From assembly GCA_020026225.1 (NCBI GenBank), contig JAHHQU010000003.1, forward strand, positions 1-64,000: DNA of 64,000 bases. Direction: 5' to 3'. The DNA is from Phocaeicola sp. (GTDB lineage Bacteria; Bacteroidota; Bacteroidia; Bacteroidales; Bacteroidaceae). Position numbers and translations under genes: made by a program. How positions within the stretch are numbered: position 1 is the first letter of the stretch; the number at the start of each line of letters is the position of its first letter. The notes below the pieces were generated by a model. The model was not told the origin of the DNA. It worked only from the letters and a program-made list of their open reading frames with translations, and made no database searches. Of the stretch, positions 35,416 through 44,257 are shown in pieces.

Positions 35416-35919
35416 CTATCTAAAGTCTTTTAATTCTTCTTGAAGTTTTTGTCTGGTAAAGAAAATTCTACTTTTTACAGTACCTAAAGGTAAGCCCAGT
35501 TTTTCTGCTATTTCCCAATATTTAAAACCGGCAACGAACATAGAGAACGGTACTCTATATTCAGAAGGTAATGAATTTACTATACGGCGTATCTCTTTCA
35601 AGTCGTATGCACCCTCCATTGACTCTCCTTCCAAATCAAATCCTTTGTTGAGGAAAAATGAATTGTCTGTCTGATCTACGTATGTCTGGTCACGTAATGT
35701 CTTTCTATAATTGTTTATAAAGATATTACGCATTATTGTATATATCCATCCTTTGAAATTGGTTTCTTCCGTATATTTCTCTTCATTGTCCAATGCTTTC
35801 AATGAAGTCTCCTGAAGAAGGTCATTAGCATCTTCATAATCAGAAGTCAACTTATATGCAAAGTTCAATAAGTCAGACTGGACATTCAATAAATTCTGAG
35901 CAAAAGTAGATGTCTTCAT
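35416..35919 (-). CDS. ECF-type RNA polymerase sigma factor
   Basis: Sigma factor of 167 residues from MKTSTF. Region 2 spans about 10-75 (NFAYKLTSDYEDANDLLQETSLKAL, then NFKGWIYTIMRNIFINNYRK in outline) and region 4 about 110-160 (LPSEYRVPFSMFVAGFKYWEIAEKLGLPLGTVKSRIFF). This group, common in Bacteroides, has no neighbouring anti-sigma and probably answers a general stress or growth signal. I start at 35919 because the -7 element on the minus strand, TAATTTTG at 35962-35969, puts transcription start near 35956, inside the longer open frame. Alternative start is the ATG at 35928. Confidence 0.88.
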   Translation of the reverse strand: MKTSTFAQNLLNVQSDLLNFAYKLTSDYEDANDLLQETSLKALDNEEKYTEETNFKGWIYTIMRNIFINNYRKTLRDQTYVDQTDNSFFLNKGFDLEGESMEGAYDLKEIRRIVNSLPSEYRVPFSMFVAGFKYWEIAEKLGLPLGTVKSRIFFTRQKLQEELKDFR

Positions 35920-36057
35920 TTTTATCATTTTATCAGTTATACATGCCTTTTTCTTGTACCGCAAAATTATATACAAAGTAGTTACTCAACCTGACAAAAT
36001 CAAACAGTATACAGGGTAAAAACAGTTATTACAACCTATTTTGATAGTTTTCAGGTG

Positions 36058-36531
36058 TTATTTCCATGATTTAAAGGGCTTTTTCATCAAAAATGAATTA
36101 TAATATTTCACATCTCCTGTCACTTCACAACCAAGAAAATCAGGTTTTAAAAACTCTTCATCTGCACTGTCCAACTCTATTTCTGCAACTACAAGACCAT
36201 CGTTTTCGCCATAAAATTCATCAACCTCAAACAGGTGTCCACCATAATCAACCATATACCTTGTCTTGTCGATTATACCAGGAAGGCATAGCTTCATAAG
36301 TTCTTCAGCTTCATCAACTGGTATCTGATGCTCCCACTCATAACGGCTCAACCCATTATCACTTGACGCACCCTTAATTGTAAGATAACCTTTGCCGTCT
36401 CTTATTCTTACTCTTACAGTCCTTCCTATATCACTACATATGTATCCTTGTTTGATTCGGGAGAAAGACTTGCACATTTCCTTAAATGAATCATTCCTTA
36501 CCAGGAATTTCCTTTCTATCTCTAAAGCCAT
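36058..36531 (-). CDS. CYTH domain protein
   Basis: 157-residue protein made of one CYTH domain, the triphosphate tunnel fold of adenylate cyclase class IV, thiamine triphosphatase and bacterial tripolyphosphatases. The diagnostic ExExK appears as EIERKFLV at the N-terminus, and alternating charged strands follow (TVRVRIRDGKGYLTIKGA in outline, ending with VVAEIELDSADEEF). The size fits the single-domain CYTH group acting on inorganic or organic triphosphates with magnesium. I start at 36531 (MALEIERK), since the family begins there; an upstream ATG would add 13 hydrophobic residues. The 46-residue gene lies 64 bp upstream. Confidence 0.85.
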   Translation of the reverse strand: MALEIERKFLVRNDSFKEMCKSFSRIKQGYICSDIGRTVRVRIRDGKGYLTIKGASSDNGLSRYEWEHQIPVDEAEELMKLCLPGIIDKTRYMVDYGGHLFEVDEFYGENDGLVVAEIELDSADEEFLKPDFLGCEVTGDVKYYNSFLMKKPFKSWK

Positions 36532-36546
36532 ATAAATAAAAAAAGT

Positions 36547-36580
36547 AAAGGCTGTCATGCTTTTATACACAACAGCCTTT
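36547..36580 (-). terminator. Terminator of the 46-residue membrane peptide gene
   Basis: Stem AAAGGCTGT (36547-36555) with ACAGCCTTT (36572-36580); T-rich sequence follows on the minus strand. Confidence 0.6.
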
Positions 36581-36595
36581 TATAAGTTTATAACA

Positions 36596-36736
36596 TCAGT
36601 TCGCCAATCCATAAGCTACACCTATAATAACACCCAATAGCAATAGTCCTATACAAACCATCTTGAATATTCTGTTGGCTTTTTCTTCCTGACGTTTTTC
36701 ATAATTCTGTCTTTTAATATCATGCTTTTTGCTCAT
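36596..36736 (-). CDS. Small single-span membrane protein (46 residues)
   Basis: Short gene with ATG at 36736 and TGA at 36596-36598. The product starts MSKKHDIKRQNYEKRQEEKAN, a strongly basic, helical cytosolic segment, followed by one hydrophobic helix (about residues 26-44, with IGLLLLGVIIGVAYGLAN at the end). Codon use is ordinary, and a hairpin terminator follows directly, both of which support a real gene. I do not recognise the family; a role as a small membrane-bound subunit or regulator is a guess. Flanked by prfB and the CYTH gene on the same strand. Confidence 0.65.
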   Translation of the reverse strand: MSKKHDIKRQNYEKRQEEKANRIFKMVCIGLLLLGVIIGVAYGLAN

Positions 36737-36855
36737 AGCTTATAAGTTTTATTTGTTAATACTCCCAAAATTAATACTTAATTGACAAAAAGCAAAGATA
36801 TTATAAGTTTTTTAATTTTCAGATTATAAGTTTACTTGTCAATATACTCCAAAAA

Positions 36856-37971
36856 TCAATTTTCACTACCAGAAAACTCCATAAGATATGCTTTGATAAA
36901 ACCATCTATCTTTCCGTCCATCACCCCATTAACATCCGAAGTCTGGAAGTTAGTACGGTGGTCTTTCACACGGCGGTCATCGAATACATAACTTCTTATC
37001 TGTGATCCCCACTCTATTTTCTTCTTGCCAGCTTCTACCTTAGCCTGCTCTTCCATTCTGTGTTGAAGTTCTTTTTCGTATAGTATAGAACGTAACTGAC
37101 GCATCGCATTCTCTTTGTTCTTTGGCTGGTCACGAGTTTCTGTATTCTCAATCAATATTTCTTCTTCTTCACCTGTATAAGGGTCTTTATACTGATAACG
37201 AAGACGAACTCCCGACTCTACCTTGTTTACATTCTGACCTCCAGCACCACCGCTTCGGAATGTATCCCAAGATATACGTGCTGGTTCTATAGTAACTTCT
37301 ATAGAATCATCAACCAGAGGTGTAACGAAAACAGAAGCAAAAGAAGTCATACGCTTTCCTTGCGCATTATATGGAGACACACGCACCAAACGATGTACTC
37401 CGTTTTCACCCTTCAGATAACCATAAGCATAAGAGCCTTCTATATTCATAGTGACAGTCTTTATACCTGCCTCATCTCCTTCCTGAAGATTGGCTACAGA
37501 CAGCTTGTATCCGTTGCTTTCAGCCCATCTCATATACATACGCATAAGCATTGAAGCCCAGTCCTGACTTTCAGTACCTCCTGCACCCGAATTTATCTTA
37601 AGAACGCAATCCATTTGGTCGGCTTCAGAACGAAGCATATTCTTCAGTTCAAGTTCCTCTACTGCAACCAAAGACTTGGAATAAGCCTCATCCACTTCCT
37701 CTTCTGTCACAAGTTCGTCCTTGAAGAAATCAAAAGCAAGTTCCAACTCATCAACCAATGTCTTGACTCCTTTATATCCGTCAATCCATGCCTGAAGCCC
37801 CTTTACTTTCTTCATCTGCACTTCTGCCTTCTTGGCGTCATCCCAAAATCCCGGAGCCTGAGTTCTGAGTTGTTCTTCTTCCACCTGAACCTGTTTGTTC
37901 TCTATATCAAGATAGCGGTAAAGAGCCTCGGTTCTCTCCTTTAAGTCTTTTAATTGTTCTATTGTAATCAT
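36856..37971 (-). CDS. prfB: Peptide chain release factor 2
   Basis: Ends translation at UGA and UAA codons. 371 residues in one uninterrupted frame. The peptidyl-tRNA hydrolysis motif GGQ is in RSGGAGGQNVNKVES (about residue 246), and the stop-codon reading motif stands in VRVSPYNAQGKR (about 200), where E. coli RF2 has SPF. The N-terminal segment EALYRYLDIENK corresponds to the place of the +1 programmed frameshift in many prfB genes, but here the codons CTT GAT (37906-37911) are in frame, so no frameshift is needed. A -7 (minus-strand TAATTTTG) lies at 37994-38001. Confidence 0.95.
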   Translation of the reverse strand: MITIEQLKDLKERTEALYRYLDIENKQVQVEEEQLRTQAPGFWDDAKKAEVQMKKVKGLQAWIDGYKGVKTLVDELELAFDFFKDELVTEEEVDEAYSKSLVAVEELELKNMLRSEADQMDCVLKINSGAGGTESQDWASMLMRMYMRWAESNGYKLSVANLQEGDEAGIKTVTMNIEGSYAYGYLKGENGVHRLVRVSPYNAQGKRMTSFASVFVTPLVDDSIEVTIEPARISWDTFRSGGAGGQNVNKVESGVRLRYQYKDPYTGEEEEILIENTETRDQPKNKENAMRQLRSILYEKELQHRMEEQAKVEAGKKKIEWGSQIRSYVFDDRRVKDHRTNFQTSDVNGVMDGKIDGFIKAYLMEFSGSEN

Positions 37972-37993
37972 TGTTTATACTTTTTTGAAGGCG

Positions 37994-38001
37994 CAAAATT
38001 A
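37994..38001 (-). promoter_or_regulatory. -7 element of prfB
   Basis: Minus-strand TAATTTTG 23 bp before the ATG; no clear -33. Confidence 0.45.
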
Positions 38002-38025
38002 GTCAAAAATCATTGATTGAGCAAG

Positions 38026-39831
38026 TTACTCTTGGTACATCTGTTCTATTTGTTCTGCATAATTTTTCAGCAGTACAGGACGCTTTATCTTGAGTGTATT
38101 GGTCAGTTCCCCTTTTTCCATACTGAAAGGTTCGGGTAACAAAGTAAACTTCTTGATTTGCTCATAATGTGCAAACTCTTGCTGAAGTGTATCTATACGC
38201 TCTTTGAACAGTTCGTATATTTCAGGTTTTGAAAGAAGGTCTTTTATGTCTGCATACGATATTCCGTGAGCTTCTGCATATTGTTTCACCTGAGAATACT
38301 CTGGAACTATAAGAGCTGATACATATTTCCTTCTATCTGCAATTATCGAAATCTGGTCAATATATTTATCTACAACTAGTTTTGTCTCTATAGCTTGAGG
38401 TGCTATATATTTACCATTTGAAGTTTTGAACAAATCCTTTATACGATCTGTCAGATACAACATTCCATCCTTAATGTATCCAGCATCACCTGTATGAAAC
38501 CATCCGTCTTCTGTAAAAGCAGTCTTAGTTATGGATTCCTTGTTGTAATATCCTCTAGTAACAGTAGGAGCTTTTACTAAAATCTCATTATTTTCTCCAA
38601 TTTTCACCTGTACACCAGGAAGAACCCTACCAACAGAACCAATCCTATAATCGTCAATCCACTGGAAAGAAACAGTAGCCGTAGTTTCTGTAAGTCCATA
38701 ACCACCAATAATATTTATACCTACCGACCTTACAAACTCTTCCACTTTAGGAGGTATGGCAGCACCGGCTGTAGGGAAAAAGTTACCATTTTCTATACCT
38801 ATAGTCTTTTTAAGTACGCTAAATATAGTCTTGTCATAAAACTTATATTTGAGTTTCAACATTGCAGGCGGCTCTTTTCCGTTCATAAGATAATCAATAT
38901 TATACTCTTTACCCACTTTTATTGCATCAAGCATAAGTTTTTTCTTGATACCTGTAGTTTCGGCTATTTTTTCCTGTACTCCTGTATAGACTTTCTCCCA
39001 GAATCGTGGAACACTACACATTGCAGTAGGACGAACCTCTTTTATAGTCTTCTGAATATCTGCCGGACGAAGGTTTATACACAAAGTACATCCCATATCA
39101 AGGCACAGATAAGACCATGCTCTTTCGAATATATGTGTATAAGGAAGGAAGTTCATTATCACATCCTTATCGCTCAATGTTTTAAGACTTCCATAATGAG
39201 CCTTAATCCCAAAATCAAAACAAGAGTGATGAAGCATTACTCCCTTTGACTCTCCTGTAGTACCTGAAGTATAAAGAATATTAGCCAAGTCATCATTATT
39301 TGAAGCCTCTATACGTTTGTCGACTTCTGTCTGCAAACTTTCATCACTACCCAATTTAAGAAATTCACTATAGTAAATAGAATTGTTGTCTCCAACCAAT
39401 TTCTTTACATTAGGGTCGAATATGATAATCTGTTTCAAATTATGACACAGGCCTTGGACACGTCTTGCCACTTCATACTGATACTGCTCGCCTACAAACA
39501 AGAATTTAATAGAAGCGTCATTGACAATGTAATTTACCTGAGACTCGGAACTAGTGGCATATAAAGGTATAGCTACCACTCTAGTGGCATAAGCTCCAAA
39601 ATCTGTATAAAGACATTCAGGCATATTTTGGGAGAATATACCAATATTGTCATGTTCACTGATTCCCAATGAGACCATTGCACGAGATGCCAATTTCACT
39701 TTTTCTGCAAACTGATTCCATGAAATTGAAATCCAAGATGATATAGAATAGTCACGATATTTCAAAGCTACTCTATCGCCATATTTTTTAGCCTGTCGAA
39801 ATATTAGGTCCGACAATAATGTTTTACCCAT
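38026..39831 (-). CDS. Long-chain fatty acid--CoA ligase (AMP-binding)
   Basis: Acyl-CoA synthetase of 601 residues, likely FadD15-like, which activates fatty acids with ATP and CoA at the membrane. The AMP-binding P-loop ILYTSGTTGESKGVMLHH lies at about residues 187-204, GYGLTETTATV at about 375 and the A8 region GWFHTGDAGYIKDGMLYLTDRIKDLFKTSNGKYIAP (key TGD, DR, K) at about 435-470. The family length is about 600. A -7 (minus-strand TAACTTTG, 39861-39868) is 30 bp upstream. Specificity for chain length is not evident. Confidence 0.9.
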   Translation of the reverse strand: MGKTLLSDLIFRQAKKYGDRVALKYRDYSISSWISISWNQFAEKVKLASRAMVSLGISEHDNIGIFSQNMPECLYTDFGAYATRVVAIPLYATSSESQVNYIVNDASIKFLFVGEQYQYEVARRVQGLCHNLKQIIIFDPNVKKLVGDNNSIYYSEFLKLGSDESLQTEVDKRIEASNNDDLANILYTSGTTGESKGVMLHHSCFDFGIKAHYGSLKTLSDKDVIMNFLPYTHIFERAWSYLCLDMGCTLCINLRPADIQKTIKEVRPTAMCSVPRFWEKVYTGVQEKIAETTGIKKKLMLDAIKVGKEYNIDYLMNGKEPPAMLKLKYKFYDKTIFSVLKKTIGIENGNFFPTAGAAIPPKVEEFVRSVGINIIGGYGLTETTATVSFQWIDDYRIGSVGRVLPGVQVKIGENNEILVKAPTVTRGYYNKESITKTAFTEDGWFHTGDAGYIKDGMLYLTDRIKDLFKTSNGKYIAPQAIETKLVVDKYIDQISIIADRRKYVSALIVPEYSQVKQYAEAHGISYADIKDLLSKPEIYELFKERIDTLQQEFAHYEQIKKFTLLPEPFSMEKGELTNTLKIKRPVLLKNYAEQIEQMYQE

Positions 39832-39860
39832 TTTAAAGTAATTTTTAAGAATTTGATATG

Positions 39861-39868
39861 CAAAGTTA
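39861..39868 (-). promoter_or_regulatory. -7 element of the acyl-CoA ligase gene
   Basis: Minus-strand TAACTTTG, 30 bp before the ATG. Confidence 0.45.
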
Positions 39869-39922
39869 GTGTTTTTTTTCCGATTTTGCTACCTTTAAGT
39901 TATCAGCTATTAAAATAAAACC

Positions 39923-39930
39923 TATCTTTG
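39923..39930 (+). promoter_or_regulatory. -7 element TATCTTTG of the M20 gene
   Basis: Consensus octamer 24 bp before the ATG at 39954. Confidence 0.5.
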
Positions 39931-39953
39931 TATATAATATAACAAAAAATAAT

Positions 39954-41021
39954 ATGATTACAGATACCAGTTATTACACTTCGGAAGCAGTAACACTGCT
40001 TCAGGCTCTTATCGGTATCCCTTCCATAAGCAGAGAAGAGGATGCAGCTGCAGATTTTCTCCAAACTTATATAGAAGAATCAGGAATTATGACAGGCAGA
40101 ATGGGAAACAATGTCTGGTGTATCAGTCCTATGTTTGATACATCAAAACCTACCATTCTCCTAAATTCGCATATAGATACAGTAAGGCCTGTTAATGGAT
40201 GGAGAAAACAACCTTTCACTCCTAAAATAGACAACGGTAAACTTTTCGGACTTGGAAGCAATGATGCAGGAGCTTCTCTAGTGTCTCTTTTTCAGGTCTA
40301 CAAACATCTAAGTGCAACCGAACAGAAATACAATCTTATATTTCTTGCTTCATGCGAAGAAGAAGTTTCAGGAAAGAACGGAATAGAAAGCGTACTGCCA
40401 CAACTGCCTCCTATTACTTTAGGTATTGTAGGAGAACCTACTGAAATGAATCCAGCCATAGCAGAAAAAGGACTTATGGTTCTAGACGTCACTGCATACG
40501 GACGGTCAGGACATGCTGCAAGGGAAGAAGGAGACAATGCTATTTACAAGATATTATCGGACATCGAATGGTTCAGGACACATAAGTTCGAAAAAGAATC
40601 TTCAACATTGGGACCTGTAAAGATGACGGTTACACAAATAAATGCAGGAACACAGCACAACGTAGTCCCCGACACTTGCAACATAGTAGTTGATATAAGA
40701 AGCAATGAATGTTACTCTAACGAAGAACTGTTCAAAGAAATTCAAAACCACATTTCTTCAGAAGTAAAAGCACGTTCCTTCCGTCTCAATTCATCAAGTA
40801 TTCCGTTAGAACATCCTATAGTGAAACGTGCAGTGAAACTGGGAAAAGCTCCATACGGCTCACCCACATTGTCCGACCAGGCTCTTATGCCTTTCCAATC
40901 GGTAAAAATAGGTCCGGGGAAATCATCACGTTCTCATACAGCCGATGAATATATCATGATAAATGAAATTGATGAAGCCATCAATATCTATATACAGTTG
41001 TTAGATGGACTTGAAATATAA
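39954..41021 (+). CDS. M20 family metallohydrolase (ArgE/DapE type)
   Basis: Zinc-dependent amidohydrolase, 355 residues. Metal ligands appear in NSHIDTVRP (about residue 72), GLGSNDAGAS (about 101) and the catalytic pair in SCEEEVSGKNG (about 131), with GEPTEM after it. The dimerisation domain starts near AYGRSGHAARE (about 180). In Bacteroides, arginine synthesis uses succinylated intermediates and an M20 enzyme removes the acyl group; this gene is a good candidate for that deacylase, but no other arg gene is nearby, so DapE-like or another function is possible. It has its own promoter and a hairpin terminator. Confidence 0.85.
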   Translation: MITDTSYYTSEAVTLLQALIGIPSISREEDAAADFLQTYIEESGIMTGRMGNNVWCISPMFDTSKPTILLNSHIDTVRPVNGWRKQPFTPKIDNGKLFGLGSNDAGASLVSLFQVYKHLSATEQKYNLIFLASCEEEVSGKNGIESVLPQLPPITLGIVGEPTEMNPAIAEKGLMVLDVTAYGRSGHAAREEGDNAIYKILSDIEWFRTHKFEKESSTLGPVKMTVTQINAGTQHNVVPDTCNIVVDIRSNECYSNEELFKEIQNHISSEVKARSFRLNSSSIPLEHPIVKRAVKLGKAPYGSPTLSDQALMPFQSVKIGPGKSSRSHTADEYIMINEIDEAINIYIQLLDGLEI

Positions 41022-41054
41022 ATTTCATTCCATACGACTGTCATTATAAAAAAT

Positions 41055-41089
41055 CACCTCTGCTACACTATGTAACAGAGGTGTTTTTT
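41055..41089 (+). terminator. Terminator of the M20 gene
   Basis: Stem CACCTCTG (41055-41062) with CAGAGGTG (41076-41083), then T6. Confidence 0.85.
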
Positions 41090-41181
41090 ATAGAGTAATT
41101 TTACGATTATATATTTCACATTAAAGTAAGTGTTATAATACAGTCTATAGAAGGTTTCGATAAAGAAATAATAAAAAAAAA

Positions 41182-42480
41182 CTATTTTTCATTTCTTACA
41201 GCATAACCATATACTATAATAACCAGAAAACAAATCAGCGGCATTACGAAAGATATATTTACTGCAGGCATACCGAACAAGGTCTTACAGTCTATTATAG
41301 AAGCTTGCAAAGGCGGCAACACCGAACCTCCAAGAATAGCCATGATAAGTCCTGCAGCACCAAACTTGGCATCATCGCCCATACCCTTCAGTGCAATACC
41401 ATAAATGGTAGGAAACATCAATGACATACATGCCGATACACCAACAAGACTATACATACCGTAAATACCATCAATGAAAATGACTCCTAATGTCAATACA
41501 GTAGCCGCAAATGCCAATACAGACAACAGGAATCCCGGTTTTACATAACGTAGCAAAAAAGTACAGATAAATCTACTTATACAGAAAATTATCATAGCTA
41601 CGATATTATATTTCTGAGACAAGACTTCCGCATCTATCTCTTCCATACCTTGCGACATAAACAACCGTGTTCCATACTGGATAATGAAAGTCCAGCACAT
41701 TATCTGCGCACCTACATAAAAAAACTGTGCTATAACTCCATATTTATATCTTCTTCTTGAGAATATGCGTTTCAATGTAGATACAAAATCTATAGAATCA
41801 GATTTGTCTGCACACCTTGGCATTTTTGAAATCCTTATCACCATGAGCATTATAAGTATGACAACCCCTATAGTGAGATAAGGGGCTATAAGCACAGAAA
41901 GGTCAGAGTCTCTTACAGCCTCAAATTCAGCCTCTGTCAGTTGCGCCCTTTCTGCTGTATCCATAGGATTAAGCTTGTTCTGTATGAAATTCATAGCCAC
42001 ATACATACCCATAAGCGAGCCTATAGGATTAAATGCCTGTGCAAGATTAAGTCTGCGTGTTGCGGTTTCTTCACTTCCCATAGAAAGGATATAAGGATTA
42101 CAACTTGTTTCAAGGAAAGACAATCCACAAGTCATGACAAAGTAAGCCAACAAAAAAGGATGATAGTCACCTGTCATTTTTGCCGGAAAGAAAGCCAAGG
42201 CACCTATTGCATATAATGCAAGCCCCAACAACACTCCAGCCTTGTAGCTGTATTTACGGATAAACATTGCAGCCGGAAAAGCCATGGCAAAATAACCTCC
42301 ATAAAAGGCTACCTGTACCAAGGCTCCGTCTGAAACGCTCATTCTAAATATTTTAGAAAATGCTTTTACCATAGGGTTTGTTATATCATTGGCAAATCCC
42401 CATAGGGCAAAACACATTGTAATAAGTATAAATGGTACAAGATAGCTCACACCATCTTTGCTTATAATCGAAATTTTCAT
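41182..42480 (-). CDS. fucP: L-fucose:proton symporter
   Basis: Major facilitator permease of 432 residues, twelve membrane helices, FHS family. N-terminal signature FILITMCFALWGFANDITNP matches FucP (about residues 17-36) and the sequence FLETSCNPYILSMGS (about 121-135) is typical of the family. It imports L-fucose. Last gene of the fuc operon, 28 bp downstream of the mutarotase gene. Confidence 0.95.
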   Translation of the reverse strand: MKISIISKDGVSYLVPFILITMCFALWGFANDITNPMVKAFSKIFRMSVSDGALVQVAFYGGYFAMAFPAAMFIRKYSYKAGVLLGLALYAIGALAFFPAKMTGDYHPFLLAYFVMTCGLSFLETSCNPYILSMGSEETATRRLNLAQAFNPIGSLMGMYVAMNFIQNKLNPMDTAERAQLTEAEFEAVRDSDLSVLIAPYLTIGVVILIMLMVIRISKMPRCADKSDSIDFVSTLKRIFSRRRYKYGVIAQFFYVGAQIMCWTFIIQYGTRLFMSQGMEEIDAEVLSQKYNIVAMIIFCISRFICTFLLRYVKPGFLLSVLAFAATVLTLGVIFIDGIYGMYSLVGVSACMSLMFPTIYGIALKGMGDDAKFGAAGLIMAILGGSVLPPLQASIIDCKTLFGMPAVNISFVMPLICFLVIIVYGYAVRNEK

Positions 42481-42508
42481 GGTTTAAGATTTTAATGTTT
42501 TTATTTTC

Positions 42509-42889
42509 TTAGTATATGTGGAACATTCTTTCCATCGGTTTCCATTTTTCGGAAGATGTTGCACCATGCCCTGTATTCTGAAATATCGACATGTAGTCCT
42601 CCCATTCCTGCTGACGAGGCAAAGTAGACAGTTTTTCCATAGCCGTATCCCAATCAAAATCTACAGGAGTTTCTACAATCATAAACAGTCGGGTTCCCAA
42701 AATATAAATTTCCATTTCAAGAATACCAACGCTTTTGATTCCTTCCAATATTTCAGGCCAAATTTTTTCCTTACTATGGCGCAACTTGTATTCGCTTATC
42801 AACTCCGGATTATCTCTCAAGTCAAGAGTCTGACAATACCTTTTCACTTCACAAGTGTACTTCTTTTGAGTGTAACCTATATTACTCAT
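42509..42889 (-). CDS. L-rhamnose mutarotase-like protein (probable fucose mutarotase role)
   Basis: 126-residue protein of the RhaM/DUF718 family, a dimeric alpha-beta barrel that interconverts sugar anomers. Conserved pieces are CQTLDLRDNPELISEYKLRHS and the histidine there, IYILGTRLFMIVE, and the tryptophan-rich tail VWPEI-like EEWEDYMSIF. Its place between fucK and fucP suggests it works on fucose rather than rhamnose, replacing the unrelated FucU of Proteobacteria. This is inference from position. The gap to fucK is 15 bp. Confidence 0.82.
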   Translation of the reverse strand: MSNIGYTQKKYTCEVKRYCQTLDLRDNPELISEYKLRHSKEKIWPEILEGIKSVGILEMEIYILGTRLFMIVETPVDFDWDTAMEKLSTLPRQQEWEDYMSIFQNTGHGATSSEKWKPMERMFHIY

Positions 42890-42904
42890 AATTCTAAAAT
42901 ATAT

Positions 42905-44257
42905 TTATTTTACAAGATTCATCTGAACTTTAATGTTGCCTATAGCCGTTGCTTCTACAGGACCTGCTTCAACAGCCAAACCAGTGGTCATAGAAGTCAG
43001 TAGGTTGAGATAATTGTTCTGCGAGCCACCACCTATTATCTGAAGTTTTTCTACAGGCAAAGGCAATAGGCTGTTCAATCCGTCAATACCCTTCTTATAT
43101 CTTTGGGCCAACGACAAAAGCACACATTTCACATACTCTCCCTGAGTGGATGGAACCTGCATGTTGTTTTCCTTACAGTAATCTGCTATTACCGAAGCCA
43201 TATTAACCGGACTTACGAAACGAGAATCATCGACATCTATTACTGATTCTATCTGTGCCTCTTCGGCAGAAGGTATCAAAACATCATATTCAGTACATTT
43301 TCCATCTTCTTTCCATTCCGACATTAATTTCTGAAGAATCCATAGCCCGGTTATATTCTGAAGAAAACAAATTTTCCCTTCAGTACCACCTTCATTTGTA
43401 AATCCATTTACTCTGGCTTCTTCGGAAAGAACAGGACCATCTGTCACTACACCAAGTAGAGACCAAGTTCCGGAACTTAAAAAAGCGGTATTTCTGCCTT
43501 TCTTGTCTTCTGGTACGGCATAAACAGCACTGGCTGTATCGTGTGAAGCTACTGATACAACTCTGATATCGTAATCAATGCCAAGCTCTTCCTTTATTTC
43601 AGGCTTCAAGACTCCTCTGTCTGCTCCCGGCATCACTATGTCACAGAAAATATGTTTTGGCAATCCAAGCTCTTCTATCAAACCGTAGTTCCAACTATGA
43701 GAGCTTATATCCATAAGTTCGGACGTTGAAGCTATACTATACTCATTATTTGCAACTCCCGTAAGGAAATAGCTGAACAAGTCGGGCATAAAAAGCAATT
43801 TGTCTGCCACAGAAAGAATCACACTGCCTTCCTCCTTCATGGAATAAAGCTGAAACATAGTGTTAATATCCATAACCTGAGTTCCGGCAACAGAATAATG
43901 TTCTTTCCTGTCAATCTTCGAGAATACTTTTTCAGACAATCCGTCCGTACGAGGGTCTCTATAACATACAGGATTTCCCAAAAGATTGCCATCCTTATCT
44001 ATAAGACCGAAATCGACGCCCCATGTATCTATACCGATACTCAAGATATGATAACCTTTGTCGACAGCCATCTTTATCCCCTTCTTCATGTCTTCAAACA
44101 AAGAAAGAAAGTCCCAATATATATGTCCTCCCATACGAACCTGACGATTCTGGAAGCGATAAACCGTATCGAGTTCCAGTTCACCACCGGAGGTGTAACC
44201 GGCAATAACCCTGCCGCTTCCACCTCCGAAGTCAACTGCTATATATGCATTTGTCAT
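42905..44257 (-). CDS. fucK: L-fuculokinase (rhamnulokinase-like FGGY kinase)
   Basis: Phosphorylates L-fuculose to L-fuculose-1-phosphate. 450 residues, FGGY family. N-terminal ATP loop VDFGGGSGRVIAG, the sugar-binding GIDTWGVDFGLID (about residues 74-86), and SSGTWSLLG and the FGGY-like LQIIGGGSQNNYLNLLTS (about 410-427) near the C-terminus. By sequence it is nearer to rhamnulokinases, as in other Bacteroides fuc operons, but the operon context defines it. Its ATG overlaps the fucA stop by 4 bp. Confidence 0.92.
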   Translation of the reverse strand: MTNAYIAVDFGGGSGRVIAGYTSGGELELDTVYRFQNRQVRMGGHIYWDFLSLFEDMKKGIKMAVDKGYHILSIGIDTWGVDFGLIDKDGNLLGNPVCYRDPRTDGLSEKVFSKIDRKEHYSVAGTQVMDINTMFQLYSMKEEGSVILSVADKLLFMPDLFSYFLTGVANNEYSIASTSELMDISSHSWNYGLIEELGLPKHIFCDIVMPGADRGVLKPEIKEELGIDYDIRVVSVASHDTASAVYAVPEDKKGRNTAFLSSGTWSLLGVVTDGPVLSEEARVNGFTNEGGTEGKICFLQNITGLWILQKLMSEWKEDGKCTEYDVLIPSAEEAQIESVIDVDDSRFVSPVNMASVIADYCKENNMQVPSTQGEYVKCVLLSLAQRYKKGIDGLNSLLPLPVEKLQIIGGGSQNNYLNLLTSMTTGLAVEAGPVEATAIGNIKVQMNLVK

